A model generated the notes under the pieces. That model was given only the letters and a program-made list of their open reading frames with translations, did no database searches and was not told where the DNA came from. A DNA stretch of 64,000 nt from assembly GCF_024172095.1 (NCBI RefSeq), contig NZ_JAMZDX010000002.1, forward strand, positions 1,452,702-1,516,701, in the 5' to 3' direction. This document shows positions 31,197 through 40,775 of this stretch, one piece after another. How positions within the stretch are numbered: position 1 is the stretch's first letter; each line of letters opens with the position of its first letter. Source of the stretch: Kitasatospora cinereorecta. Lineage in GTDB: Bacteria; Actinomycetota; Actinomycetes; Streptomycetales; Streptomycetaceae. A program made the translations under genes and the position numbers.

Positions 31197-32702
31197 ATGA
31201 ACTCGATCGAGGGCCGCGAGGTCTGGTTCCTCACCGGCAGCCAGGGCCTGTACGGCGAGGACACGCTGCGCCAGGTCGCCGATCAGTCCCGGCGGATCGC
31301 GGCGGCGCTGGACGACGACTCCGGCATCCCCGTCCGGATCGTCTGGAAGCCCGTGCTCACCGACGCCGGCGCGATCCGGCGGATCTGCCTGGACGCCAAC
31401 TCCGACGACGCCTGCATCGGCCTGATCGCCTGGATGCACACCTTCTCCCCGGCCAAGATGTGGATCGCCGGCCTGGACGCGCTGCGCAAGCCGCTGCTCC
31501 ACCTGCACACCCAGGCCAACGTCGCCCTGCCCTGGGCGTCCATCGACATGGACTTCATGAACCTGAACCAAGCGGCCCACGGCGACCGCGAGTTCGGCTA
31601 CATCCAGTCCCGCCTCGGCGTCGCCCGCAAGACCGTCGCCGGGCACGTCAGCGACCCGTCGGTCGCCGTCCGGATCGCCTCCTGGGCCCGGGCCGCAGCC
31701 GGGCAGGCCGAGCTCCGCAGCCTCCGGCTCGCCCGCTTCGGCGACAACATGCGCGACGTCGCCGTGACCGAGGGCGACAAGGTCGAGGCCCAGCTCCGCT
31801 TCGGCGTCTCGGTGAACACGTACGGCGTCAACGACCTCGTCGAGGCCGTCGACGCGAGCAGCGACGCCGACGTGACCGAACTGGTCAAGGAGTACCAGGA
31901 GATCTTCCGAGTCGCCCCCGAACTCCGCGCCGGCGGCGACCGCCACGACTCACTGCGCTACGCCGCGCGGATCGAACTCGGGCTCCGCGGCTTCCTCACG
32001 GACGGCGGCTTCCACGCCTTCACCACCAACTTCGAGGACCTCGGCGGCCTGCGCCAGCTGCCCGGCCTCGCCGTCCAGCGGCTGATGGCCGACGGCTACG
32101 GCTTCGGCGGAGAGGGCGACTGGAAGACCTCCGTCCTGCTGCGCACGCTCAAGGTGATGTCCACCGGCCTGCCCGGCGGCACCTCCTTCATGGAGGACTA
32201 CACCTACCACCTCGAACCCGGGCGGGAGTTGATCCTCGGCGCGCACATGCTGGAGGTCTGCCCGACCATCTCGGCAGGTGTGCCGTCCTGCGAGATCCAT
32301 CCCCTGGGCATCGGCGGCCGCGAGGACCCCGTCCGCCTCGTCTTCGACGCGCGGACCGGCCCGGCCGTGGTCGTCGGCCTGGCCGACATGGGCGACCGGT
32401 TCCGGCTGGTCGCCAACGAGATCGACGTCGTCGAGCCCCACGAGCCGCTGCCGAACCTCCCGGTCGCCCGCGCCGTCTGGCAGCCGCGCCCGAACCTGCG
32501 CACGTCGACCGAGGCCTGGCTCACGGCCGGTGCGCCGCACCACACCGTGCTGTCGAGCGCGATCGGCGCCGAGGAACTGGGCGACCTCGCCGACATCCTC
32601 GGCACCGAGCTGCTGGTCATCGGCGCGGACACCACGATCCGGCAGTTCACCAAGGAGATCCGCTGGAACCAGGCCTACCACCGCCTGGCCCAGGGCTTCT
32701 GA
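31197..32702 (+). CDS. araA: L-arabinose isomerase
   Basis: 501 aa, matching the E. coli length. It isomerises L-arabinose to L-ribulose. Conserved parts include [17 protein letters not shown] at the start, [30 protein letters not shown], the Mn2+-site region [10 protein letters not shown] with [11 protein letters not shown], and [14 protein letters not shown] at the C-terminus. AAGGAG at 31184-31189 fixes ATG 31197; the open frame upstream is a shadow of araB and araD. Confidence 0.96.
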   Translation: MNSIEGREVWFLTGSQGLYGEDTLRQVADQSRRIAAALDDDSGIPVRIVWKPVLTDAGAIRRICLDANSDDACIGLIAWMHTFSPAKMWIAGLDALRKPLLHLHTQANVALPWASIDMDFMNLNQAAHGDREFGYIQSRLGVARKTVAGHVSDPSVAVRIASWARAAAGQAELRSLRLARFGDNMRDVAVTEGDKVEAQLRFGVSVNTYGVNDLVEAVDASSDADVTELVKEYQEIFRVAPELRAGGDRHDSLRYAARIELGLRGFLTDGGFHAFTTNFEDLGGLRQLPGLAVQRLMADGYGFGGEGDWKTSVLLRTLKVMSTGLPGGTSFMEDYTYHLEPGRELILGAHMLEVCPTISAGVPSCEIHPLGIGGREDPVRLVFDARTGPAVVVGLADMGDRFRLVANEIDVVEPHEPLPNLPVARAVWQPRPNLRTSTEAWLTAGAPHHTVLSSAIGAEELGDLADILGTELLVIGADTTIRQFTKEIRWNQAYHRLAQGF

Positions 32703-32749
32703 CGGGGTCTGCATCTCGGCGGTGGCGCCCCGGCGACGGCCGCCACCGG

Positions 32750-34519
32750 TCACAGGTCCAGGACCACGTCGGCCGGGGGTGTCGAGCAGCAGATGAGCGC
32801 ACTTCCTCCAGCGGGGGGCTCCAGGGGCTGCGGGGCGTACTCGACGCGGCCGGAGAGCAGCGCGGTCTCGCAGGTGTGACAGGTTCCGGTGCGGCAGGAC
32901 CAGCGCACGGGTACGTCGCACGCCTCGGCGAGTTCGAGCAGCGTCCCGTAGCCGGGGTGCCAGGGGACGGTCAGCCCGCTGCGCGCGAAGGCCACGGACG
33001 GCCCCGGGCGGCCGCCGGGAGGGGCGGCCGGCTGGTGCGGCGCCCGGGCGGATCCGGTCACCACGCCGGGGGTGAGTGCGGACCTGGCCCCGAAGACCTC
33101 GGTGTGGATCCGGGAGGACGGCAGGCCGGCGGCCTCCAGGGCTCCGGTCATGTCCCGCATGAACGTGCTCGGCCCGCAGAGGTAGGCGTCGGCGTCCCGG
33201 GGCGGCTCCAGGCCGCGGATCCACTCGGGAGTGAACCGCCCACCGACCGTGTAGTCGACACCTGGCCGGTCGGCGTCGGACGGACGGCTGTAGGCCAGGA
33301 ACGACCGGCCTGCGGGCAGCTGGGAGAGCAGGGCGCGCACTTCGTCGGCGAACGGGTGGTTCTCGCCGTCCCGGGCCGCGTGCAGCCACCACACCGCGCG
33401 CTGCGAGCGCTCTGCGGCCAGAGCGTGCAGCATGGCCAGGACCGGGGTGGCACCGACACCGGCGGACAGCAGCAGGACCGGAGTGTCCGCGTCCGCGAGC
33501 AGGAACGTGCCGCGCGGAGCGGCGACATCCAGAACGTCACCGGTCTTCACGTGCTGACGCAGGTAGGTGCTGGCGACACCGTGCGGCTCCTGCTTGATGC
33601 TGATGCGGTACGTCTCGGCGCCCGGTCGGCCGGAGAGCGAGTAGGTGCGGATGACCGGGGAGGGCTGGGCATCCGGCCGCAGGCGGATGGTGAGGAACTG
33701 CCCCGGCAGAGCGGCCGGGAGCGGCTCACCGTCAACTGCCGCCAGCGTGAGCGAGAAGATGCTCGCGCTCTCCGGCTCGATGCCGGCGACTTCGAGCCGG
33801 TGGAACCCGGGCCAGGCCGGCGGCGGGCTGCTGGTGGTCAGCCCGCGGTTTCCGCCCGCGGCGCCCGAGCCGTGATCCGCGTCGTCGAGCAGGGCTCGCA
33901 GCGACGTCTTCCAACCGGGGCTCAACGCGGGGATGCGCAGGGCCCGTTCGAGCTGCGGCCGGGCGTGTCCAGGCAGGTAGAGCAGCGCGTCGATCTCCGC
34001 GACGGTCATCTCCTCGGGGCCCGAGGAGATCTTCACGATCTCGTCCCCGGCCCGCACCGGCCCTTCGGTCAGCACCCGCATGTAGAAGCCCGGGCGACGA
34101 TGGGACACCAGCAGGGCGGCCATCTGCGGCTCGCCCAGCCGCAACCCCACGCGGTAGCACGTCACGCGGGGTTGGGTGACCTCGAAGACCGCACCGCCGA
34201 TCCCGTAGCGGTCGCCGATGCACACCTCGTCGTCGGCGAGTCCGTCCACCGTGAGGTTCTCGCCGAACTGGCCGTACGTGAAGTCGTCCCGCTCCAGGTA
34301 CTCCTGCCAATGGCGGTAGGAACTCAACTGGTAGACCAGCACGGCACGCTGCTCGCCGCCGTGCCCGGCGAGGTCACCCTGCCCGTCGCCGTCCAGGTTG
34401 AGCCGGCGCGCCATCACCGGCCCGGCGACGGGGCTCTTCCAGATGCCGGTGCGGGTGGTCCTGCCGTGCCAGGGGACGTCCTTGGGCATGCCGACGTTCA
34501 CGGCGACCAGAGCGGCCAT
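32750..34519 (-). CDS. MOSC-flavoreductase-[2Fe-2S] ferredoxin fusion
   Basis: 589 aa in three parts. An N-terminal MOSC domain (about 1-160; GDLAGHGGEQRAVLVYQ, YGQFGENLTVDGL, and VTQPRVTCYRVGLRL with its cysteine) resembles YiiM-type N-hydroxylated base or oxime reductase partners. An FNR-like FAD/NAD module follows (about 235-480; RTYSLSG for FAD, LLSAGVGATPVLAML for NAD). The C-terminal plant-type ferredoxin (about 505-589) has CRTGTCHTCETALLSG plus a final Cys in LICCSTPP. The fusion carries the whole electron path on one chain. GGAGGA precedes ATG 34519. Confidence 0.9.
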   Translation of the reverse strand: MAALVAVNVGMPKDVPWHGRTTRTGIWKSPVAGPVMARRLNLDGDGQGDLAGHGGEQRAVLVYQLSSYRHWQEYLERDDFTYGQFGENLTVDGLADDEVCIGDRYGIGGAVFEVTQPRVTCYRVGLRLGEPQMAALLVSHRRPGFYMRVLTEGPVRAGDEIVKISSGPEEMTVAEIDALLYLPGHARPQLERALRIPALSPGWKTSLRALLDDADHGSGAAGGNRGLTTSSPPPAWPGFHRLEVAGIEPESASIFSLTLAAVDGEPLPAALPGQFLTIRLRPDAQPSPVIRTYSLSGRPGAETYRISIKQEPHGVASTYLRQHVKTGDVLDVAAPRGTFLLADADTPVLLLSAGVGATPVLAMLHALAAERSQRAVWWLHAARDGENHPFADEVRALLSQLPAGRSFLAYSRPSDADRPGVDYTVGGRFTPEWIRGLEPPRDADAYLCGPSTFMRDMTGALEAAGLPSSRIHTEVFGARSALTPGVVTGSARAPHQPAAPPGGRPGPSVAFARSGLTVPWHPGYGTLLELAEACDVPVRWSCRTGTCHTCETALLSGRVEYAPQPLEPPAGGSALICCSTPPADVVLDL

Positions 34520-34725
34520 GACCGGTGCTCCTCCCACGCTCGACAGGCCGGTGTCTCCAGCGTCGTACGGTCGGTCGCCGACCGCACCCGAAAGGCTCCA
34601 CGCGGCGGCGGGGCCCGGCGGCACGTACAGTGAGAGCCGGTGGGCGGCCGGCGCCGCGCGTGGCCCGCCGTGGCCCGCCCTGAGCCGGAGACCTCCAGCG
34701 TGCGTACCTCAGCTTGGACACACCC

Positions 34726-35439
34726 ATGAGCTCGGAGAAGAAGGTGGCGATCGTCACCGGTGCTTCACTCGGCATCGGCGCGGCCGTCGCCGACGCGTTC
34801 CGCAGGCGCGGGTACGCCGTCGTCGTGACCGCCCGGTCGATCCCCTCGTCGCACGATCCGGACGTGCTCGCCGTGCCCGGCGACCTGAGTCGGCCCGGTA
34901 CCGGTGCGCGGATCGTCGAGCAGGCGCTGGACCGCTTCGGCCGGGTCGACACGCTGGTGAACAACGCCGGCGTCTACCGGGAGAAGCCCTTCACCGACTA
35001 CACCGACGCCGACTACGACCTGGTGACCGGTGTCAACCTGCGCGGTTTCTTCGACGTCACGCGCAGTGCCATCCCCGCGATGCTGGCGGCCGGCGACGGC
35101 GGGCACGTCCTGTGCGTGTCGACGTCGCTGGTCGACCGCGCCGACGCGCGCATACCCGCGGCGCTCGCCTCGCTGACCAAGGGCGGCCTGGTCGCGGTGA
35201 CGAAGGAACTGGCCATCGAATACGCGGCCCGCCGCATCCGCGCCAACGCCGTCTCACTCGGCGTCATCCGCAATCCGCTGAACCCGGACGACCCGGGCGG
35301 CACGCTCGCCGCGCTGCACCCGCTCGGGCGGATGGGCGAGATCGACGACGTCGTCGAGGCGATCATGTACCTCGAAGGGGCCTCGTTCGTGACCGGCGAG
35401 ATCCTGCACGTCGACGGCGGCCAGAGCGCCGGCTTCTGA
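34726..35439 (+). CDS. SDR family oxidoreductase
   Basis: 237 aa classical short-chain dehydrogenase: TGASLGIGAAVADA dinucleotide motif, VNNAGVYREKP, catalytic Ser in CVSTSL, and a C-terminal FVTGEILHVDGGQSAGF. The usual Tyr-x-x-x-Lys appears altered: SLTKGGLVAVTKEL is found where YxxxK normally stands, with alanine-serine (ALASLTKGG) instead of tyrosine. The lysine is present but the tyrosine seems missing, so catalysis is doubtful. A TTG at 34714 is an alternative start. Confidence 0.85.
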   Translation: MSSEKKVAIVTGASLGIGAAVADAFRRRGYAVVVTARSIPSSHDPDVLAVPGDLSRPGTGARIVEQALDRFGRVDTLVNNAGVYREKPFTDYTDADYDLVTGVNLRGFFDVTRSAIPAMLAAGDGGHVLCVSTSLVDRADARIPAALASLTKGGLVAVTKELAIEYAARRIRANAVSLGVIRNPLNPDDPGGTLAALHPLGRMGEIDDVVEAIMYLEGASFVTGEILHVDGGQSAGF

Positions 35440-35467
35440 AGGAACCGGCATCGGGAGTGATCGACCT

Positions 35468-36007
35468 ATGCGCACTCGCAAGCAGCTGACTCCGCTCGGG
35501 GCTGTCGGCGCGGGTCTGGTGGCGGGAGCAGTCGGCACCGTCTGCATGGACACCGTGCGGTTCCTGCGCCAGCGCCGGGCCGGCGGCGAACACAACGCCC
35601 TGCACTGGGAGTTCGCCCCGGTGCGCAGCTGGCAGGAGGCGCCGGATCCCGGGCAGGTCGGACGGCGCCTGGCCGAGGCCTTCACCCGGCGCGAGCTGCC
35701 GGACAGCGCAGCGTTCCCCGTCAGCACGGTCATGCACTGGGCCTATGGAGCGGGCAACGCAGTCTCCTACGGCGTCGTCAGCGCCTCGCTGCGCAAGCCC
35801 CGCGTCCTCTACGGGCTCCCGTACGGTGCGCTCGTGTGGCTCAGTGGATACGTGGTGCTCCCGATCGCGGGACTCTACGAACCCATCTGGAGATACGACG
35901 CCAAGACGCTGGGCGATGATCTGACCGCCCACCTCGCCTACGGCCTCGGCACGAGCAGCGCTTTCTGGTTGCTGAGCAGGGCTGCCGTGTTCTCACGGCA
36001 GCTGTAG
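35468..36007 (+). CDS. Membrane protein of unknown function
   Basis: 179 aa. Hydrophobic segments lie near residues 9-27 (LGAVGAGLVAGAVGTVCMD), 78-98, 105-130 and 155-175, with a soluble loop holding HWEFAPVRSWQEAPDPGQVG. It resembles small DUF1440-type inner membrane proteins but no function is known. It follows the SDR gene by 28 nt in the same direction and could be co-transcribed. Confidence 0.75.
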   Translation: MRTRKQLTPLGAVGAGLVAGAVGTVCMDTVRFLRQRRAGGEHNALHWEFAPVRSWQEAPDPGQVGRRLAEAFTRRELPDSAAFPVSTVMHWAYGAGNAVSYGVVSASLRKPRVLYGLPYGALVWLSGYVVLPIAGLYEPIWRYDAKTLGDDLTAHLAYGLGTSSAFWLLSRAAVFSRQL

Positions 36008-36259
36008 TCCGTGATCGGCTGCACCACACAGCGGGGCGCCGCGCCCTCACGGTGAGCGACAACCGTGGGCGCTGGCGCGAGGAGGCCGAGGGCGTTATCG
36101 TCGAGGTAGAACGACCGGTCTTTCTGTCGGAGGTCGATCGATCCCCACCTCCGGGTGGAGGCGGTGACGAAAACGGAGCAGGACATGCCCAGCATCCTCG
36201 GTGCACCGGCCCGGCCGGGTGCCCGCACAGTGCCGCCGTTGCGCGCGGCCCCGATGGGA

Positions 36260-36865
36260 TCAGCGCGCCGAGCGGATCAGTCGGACCGCGTCCAGCAGGG
36301 TCGTGCGGGCCGCTGTCGAGTCGTCCAGGTAGCCGGCGACCATCGCTCCGTCGTACAGCATCAGCAGGGCGCCGGCCGCCGACTGCGGGTCGGCGTGGCC
36401 GAGCCGGTCGAGCAGGTCCTGGAAGAGGGTGCGGAGCCAGTCCCGGTGGGACGCCACCAGGCGGCGCACCGGATGGCCGGCGTCCGGGTACTCGGCGGCC
36501 GCGTTCATGAACGGCGACCCGCGAAACCCGCGCTCGCGGGCGTGCTCGGCGATCGCCTCGAAGATCAGGTCGACCGCCTCCGCAGGCGGGTGCCCCGCGG
36601 CCAGCGGTTCGGCCACCGCCCGGTAGTAGGCGTCCTTGGTCAGCAGGTAGGCCACGACGAGGTCGTCCTTGGAGGCGAAGTGCCGGTAGAAGGTCGCCTT
36701 CGTCACCCCGGCCTCGGCGATCAGCCGCTCCACCCCGATCGCGCGTACGCCCTCGTAGTAGAACAGCCGCGACGCGGCCCGGACCAGCCGCTCGCGCGGC
36801 GGCAGCTCCCGCTCGGCCTCGGTCGGTCGGCGAGTGGCGTTGGTGGTCTGCCCGGTGATGCTCAC
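36260..36865 (-). CDS. TetR family regulator
   Basis: 201 aa from GTG 36865. The HTH is LVRAASRLFYYEGVRAIGVER then LIAEAGVTKATFYRHFASKDDLV (about 27-72), followed by a TetR_C ligand domain. AGGAGG directly abuts the chosen GTG, which is an odd spacing; the true start may be slightly different. It is divergent from the SDR gene at 36993 and probably represses it. Confidence 0.87.
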   Translation of the reverse strand: MSITGQTTNATRRPTEAERELPPRERLVRAASRLFYYEGVRAIGVERLIAEAGVTKATFYRHFASKDDLVVAYLLTKDAYYRAVAEPLAAGHPPAEAVDLIFEAIAEHARERGFRGSPFMNAAAEYPDAGHPVRRLVASHRDWLRTLFQDLLDRLGHADPQSAAGALLMLYDGAMVAGYLDDSTAARTTLLDAVRLIRSAR

Positions 36866-36992
36866 CTCCTCATTGTGCCCTCGGCCCGGCCTCGAGCGGC
36901 CTTCACCCCCGTACGGCCCGGAGCAATGGGACCGTCCGCCCCAACCCCGCACGGCCCGCACCATCGCGGCCGTTCATCGAAAGGCTCGAACC

Positions 36993-37754
36993 ATGACCCG
37001 TCGTTTTGAGGGAACCGTCGCCCTGGTCACCGGAGCCTCCAGCGGTATCGGCCACGCCGCCGCCCTGGAGCTCGCCCGTGAGGGTGCGTCCGTGGCTGTG
37101 GTCGGCCGGCGCGAGGACCGTCTCGCCGACCTCGCGGCGCAGATCTCCGGTGCCGGCGGACAGGCGCTGGTCGTGCCCGCCGACATCACCGACGCCCGGG
37201 TCGCCGCGGAAGCGGTCGCGCGGACCGTCGAGGGCCTGGGTCGGCTGGACACCCTGGTCAACAACGCCGGCCTCATGCTGCTCGGACCCACCCCCGGCGC
37301 GGACCTGAACGACTGGCAGCGCATGATCGACATCAACCTCATGGGCTTGATGTACACCACCCATGCGGCCGTCCCCCACTTGGTCAAGGCTGCCGCCGAT
37401 GGGCCGCGCCAGGTCGCCGACATCGTCAACATCAGCTCGCTGAACGGCCGCAACGCCTTCGCCATGTCCGCCGTGTACAGCGCCACCAAGTTCGGCGTCG
37501 GCGGCTTCAGCGAGGCGCTGCGCCAGGAACTGACACGCCAGCACGTCCGGGTGTCCGTCGTCGAGCCGGGCAGCGTCGACACCGAACTGCGCTCGCACAA
37601 CCCGGAGTTCGTACAGAAGCTGATCGCCGCCGGGCTGGGCGACATCGAGCGGCTGCAGGGCCAGGACATCGCCGACGCCATCGGCTGGATCGTCACCCGC
37701 CCGAGGCACGTGGCCGTCAACGAGCTGCTCGTACGCCCCACCGAGCAGGTCTGA
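36993..37754 (+). CDS. SDR family NAD(P)-dependent oxidoreductase
   Basis: 253 aa. TGASSGIGHAAALELA cofactor loop, NNAGLMLLGP, catalytic Ser in NISSLNGR, Tyr and Lys in YSATKFGVGGFSEALRQEL. It resembles YdfG-like 3-hydroxy acid or broad carbonyl reductases. The divergent TetR gene probably controls it. The substrate cannot be read from the sequence. Confidence 0.93.
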   Translation: MTRRFEGTVALVTGASSGIGHAAALELAREGASVAVVGRREDRLADLAAQISGAGGQALVVPADITDARVAAEAVARTVEGLGRLDTLVNNAGLMLLGPTPGADLNDWQRMIDINLMGLMYTTHAAVPHLVKAAADGPRQVADIVNISSLNGRNAFAMSAVYSATKFGVGGFSEALRQELTRQHVRVSVVEPGSVDTELRSHNPEFVQKLIAAGLGDIERLQGQDIADAIGWIVTRPRHVAVNELLVRPTEQV

Positions 37755-37780
37755 ACGCCGAGCCGGAGCAGAGTACGACT

Positions 37781-37812
37781 CCGCCCGGCCACTGGAAGCA
37801 GGGGCCGGGCGG
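37781..37812. terminator. Hairpin between SDR and sugar permease genes
   Basis: CCGCCCGGCC (37781-37790) pairs with GGCCGGGCGG (37803-37812) across a 12-nt loop in the gap between convergent genes. Confidence 0.7.
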
Positions 37813-37862
37813 AGGACGGTCGATCTCCGGCTCTCGCCGCAGGATCGGGCAGCACGAAGCGG

Positions 37863-39116
37863 TCAGGAACCGACCTTGCGCTTGTTGTAGACGTCGAAGC
37901 CGACCGCCGCGAGCAGCACCAGACCCTTGATGACCTGCTGGTAGTCGGTGCCGATGCCGACCAGCGACATGCCGTTGTTGAGGACGCCGAGCACCAGGCC
38001 GCCGATGATGGCGCCGAGCACGGTGCCGACGCCGCCGGAGGCCGAGGCGCCGCCGATGAACGCGGCAGCGATCGCCTCGAGTTCGAAGTTGATACCGGCT
38101 TGCGGAGTACCGGCGTTGAGCCGCGCTGCGAAGACCATGCCGGCGAGCGCGGCCAGCACGCCCATGTTGACGAAGGCCAGGAAGACGACGCGCTTGCTCT
38201 TGACGCCGGACAGCTTCGCCGCTGCTTCGTTGCCGCCGATCGCGTAGGTGTGGCGGCCCAGGACGGAGTTGCGCATCAGGTAGCCGAAGGCGACCAGCAG
38301 CGCGCCCAGGATCAGCAGGACGATCGGGAACCCGTGGTAGCTCGCCAGCAGCAGGGTGAAGACCAGCACCGCTGCGGTGACGGCGGCGAGCTTGGCGAGG
38401 AAGAAGCCCAGCGGCAGCAGTTCGAGACCGTAGTCGGCGGCCTGCCGCCTGCCGCGGACTTCCTGGAGGACCGCCAGCGCGAGCACACCGAGGCCGAGCA
38501 GGAGGGTCAGGTTGTGGTAGTTGGTGCTCGGGCCGACCTCCGGCAGGAAGCCGCTGCTGATCTTCTGGAAACCCTTCGGGAAGGGCGCCACCGACTGGCC
38601 CTGCAGCAGGATCTGGGTGCCGCCGCGGAAGAGCAGCATGCCCGCGAGGGTCACGATGAACGAAGGGATGCCGACGTACGAGATCCAGAAGCCCTGCCAG
38701 GCCCCCGCGGCCGCACCGATCAGGAGCGCGGAGACCAGGGCGACCGGCCACGGTACAGCGTGCTTGACCATCATCACCGCGGCTGCCGCGCCGACGAAGG
38801 AGGCCAGCGAACCGACCGAGAGGTCGATGTGGCCGGCGATGATGACGATCATCATGCCGATCGCGAGGATGAGGATGTAGCTGTTCTGCTGGATCAGGTT
38901 GGTGACGTTGAGCGGCTGGAGCAGGATGCCGTCGGTCCAGATCTGGAACAGCACGATGATCAGCGCCAGCGCGACCAGCATGCCGTACTGCCGGACGTTG
39001 CCGCGCAGCGCCTGCACCAGCAGGGCGCCGACACCGCCGCGCTCCGGCTGAGGCGCGGTCGTACCCGCCGGGGCCGCCGTGGTCCCCGAGATGTCCGTGG
39101 TCTCTGTCTGGGCCAT
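37863..39116 (-). CDS. mmsB: Sugar ABC transporter permease (MmsB/GguB type)
   Basis: 417 aa with about ten or more hydrophobic segments. The family motifs ILAIGMMIVIIAGHIDLSVGS, GIPSFIVTLAGML and AIAAAFIGGASASGGVGTV are those of the BPD_transp_2 permeases of monosaccharide ABC systems. It lies 3 nt after the ATPase gene, completing a chvE-gguA-gguB-like operon for arabinose/xylose-type sugars. Confidence 0.93.
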   Translation of the reverse strand: MAQTETTDISGTTAAPAGTTAPQPERGGVGALLVQALRGNVRQYGMLVALALIIVLFQIWTDGILLQPLNVTNLIQQNSYILILAIGMMIVIIAGHIDLSVGSLASFVGAAAAVMMVKHAVPWPVALVSALLIGAAAGAWQGFWISYVGIPSFIVTLAGMLLFRGGTQILLQGQSVAPFPKGFQKISSGFLPEVGPSTNYHNLTLLLGLGVLALAVLQEVRGRRQAADYGLELLPLGFFLAKLAAVTAAVLVFTLLLASYHGFPIVLLILGALLVAFGYLMRNSVLGRHTYAIGGNEAAAKLSGVKSKRVVFLAFVNMGVLAALAGMVFAARLNAGTPQAGINFELEAIAAAFIGGASASGGVGTVLGAIIGGLVLGVLNNGMSLVGIGTDYQQVIKGLVLLAAVGFDVYNKRKVGS

Positions 39117-39119
39117 GCC

Positions 39120-40667
39120 TTACACCTGCTCGTCGTCGATTGCCGCGCTCACGGTCATGAGGCGCATGAGTGATTCCTGGGTCGCGTCCGCGCGGTCCAC
39201 CTCGCCGGTGAGCCGGCCCTCGGCCATCGTGTAGATGCGGTCGCACATGCCGAGCAGTTCGGGCAGTTCGGAGGAGATGACCAGGACCGCCTTGCCCTGG
39301 GCGGCGAGTTCGGCGATCACCGTGTAGATCTCGGCCTTGGCGCCGATGTCGATGCCGCGGGTGGGTTCGTCGAGGATCAGCACCTCCGGCTCGGAGAAGA
39401 TCCACTTGCTGAGGACGACCTTCTGCTGGTTGCCGCCGCTGAGCTTGCCGGTCTCCGCGAACACCGACGGAGCCTTGATGTTCATGGTCTTCCGGAAGGA
39501 CTCGGCGACCCGGGTCTCCTCGTGCTGGTTGACCCAGCCGCGCCGGGAGACCTTGCCGAGCGCGCTGAGCGAGATGTTGCGGCTGATGTCGTCCATCAGG
39601 TTGAGGCCGAAGTGCTTGCGGTCCTCGGTGACGTAGGCGATGCCGTGGCCGATCGCCTCGGGGACGGTCCGGGTGCGGATCTCGTTGCCGTCCAGCAGTA
39701 CCCGGCCACCGGCGTACCGACCGTACGAGCGGCCGAAGACGCTCATCGCCAGTTCGGTCCGGCCCGCGCCCATCAGGCCCGCGATGCCGACGATCTCGCC
39801 GCGCCGGACGTCGAGCGAGACGCCGTCGACCACCTTGCGCTGGTGGTCGATCGGGTGGTGGACGGTCCAGTCCTCGACCGCGAAGGCCACCTCGCCGATC
39901 TCCGGGGCACGCTCGGGGTAGCGGTGCTCCAGGTCGCGGCCGACCATGCCGCGGATGATCCGGTCCTCGGCGACGCCCTGCGCGTCGACGGCGATGGTCT
40001 CGATGGTGCGGCCGTCGCGCAGGATGGTGACGGAGTCGGCGACCCGGGCGATCTCGTTGAGCTTGTGCGAGATGATGATGCAGGAGATGCCCTGGGCCTT
40101 GAGCTCCAGGATGAGGTCGAGCAGCTTGCGGCTGTCCTCGTCGTTCAGCGCGGCGGTGGGCTCGTCCAGGATCAGCAGCTTGACCTCCTTCGCGAGCGCC
40201 TTGGCGATCTCGACCAGCTGCTGCTTGCCCACGCCGATGTCGGCGACCCGGGTGTGCGGGTTCTCGTGCAGGCCGACGCGTCCCAGCAGCGCCTTGGCGT
40301 GCGTCAGGGTCTTGTGCCAGCTGATGATGCCGTGGGTGGCGTGCTCGTTGCCGAGGAAGATGTTCTCGGCGATGGAGAGGTACGGCACCAGGGCGAGCTC
40401 CTGGTGGATGATCACGATGCCGCGCTGTTCGCTGGCCCGGATGTCCTTGAAGGTGCAGGGCTCGCCCTGGAAGAGGATCTCGCCCTCGTAGGAGCCGTGC
40501 GGGTGGACGCCGCTGAGCACCTTCATCAGGGTGGACTTCCCGGCGCCGTTCTCGCCGCAGACGGCGTGAACCTCGCCCGGGGCGACGCTGAGACTGACGT
40601 CGGAGAGCGCCTTGACACCGGGGAAGGACTTGCTGATCGAACGCATCTCGAGGACGGGTCCGGCCAT
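39120..40667 (-). CDS. mmsA: Sugar ABC transporter ATPase (MmsA/GguA type)
   Basis: 515 aa with two ABC domains. The first has Walker [10 protein letters not shown], signature [18 protein letters not shown] and Walker [12 protein letters not shown]; the second has a degenerate P-loop region ([15 protein letters not shown]) and signature [14 protein letters not shown] with [13 protein letters not shown]. This is the duplicated ATPase of monosaccharide importers. It follows the binding protein gene after a 108-nt gap containing a strong hairpin. Confidence 0.95.
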   Translation of the reverse strand: MAGPVLEMRSISKSFPGVKALSDVSLSVAPGEVHAVCGENGAGKSTLMKVLSGVHPHGSYEGEILFQGEPCTFKDIRASEQRGIVIIHQELALVPYLSIAENIFLGNEHATHGIISWHKTLTHAKALLGRVGLHENPHTRVADIGVGKQQLVEIAKALAKEVKLLILDEPTAALNDEDSRKLLDLILELKAQGISCIIISHKLNEIARVADSVTILRDGRTIETIAVDAQGVAEDRIIRGMVGRDLEHRYPERAPEIGEVAFAVEDWTVHHPIDHQRKVVDGVSLDVRRGEIVGIAGLMGAGRTELAMSVFGRSYGRYAGGRVLLDGNEIRTRTVPEAIGHGIAYVTEDRKHFGLNLMDDISRNISLSALGKVSRRGWVNQHEETRVAESFRKTMNIKAPSVFAETGKLSGGNQQKVVLSKWIFSEPEVLILDEPTRGIDIGAKAEIYTVIAELAAQGKAVLVISSELPELLGMCDRIYTMAEGRLTGEVDRADATQESLMRLMTVSAAIDDEQV

Positions 40668-40694
40668 GGTGGTGCATCCGTTCGACGGGGGGCG

Positions 40695-40747
40695 GTACGG
40701 GTGGGGAAGCCTGTCAGGTCGGCTGCCCCACCCGTACGCGCCCGGCT
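40695..40747 (-). terminator. Long hairpin between binding protein and ATPase genes
   Basis: GTACGGGTGGGG (40695-40706) pairs perfectly with 40736-40747; inside it AGCC and GGCT can extend the stem. It lies just after the chvE-like stop codon. Such hairpins commonly terminate or stabilise transcripts so that the binding protein is made in excess of the membrane parts. Confidence 0.8.
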
Positions 40748-40775
40748 CGGTGCGGCCCTTCGGTCGGGCCGGTGG

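Noticed and set aside
35938..36259. Possible small genes between the membrane protein and TetR genes
   Set aside because: Frames on both strands lack ribosome sites and recognisable sequence; one is antisense to the membrane protein end.
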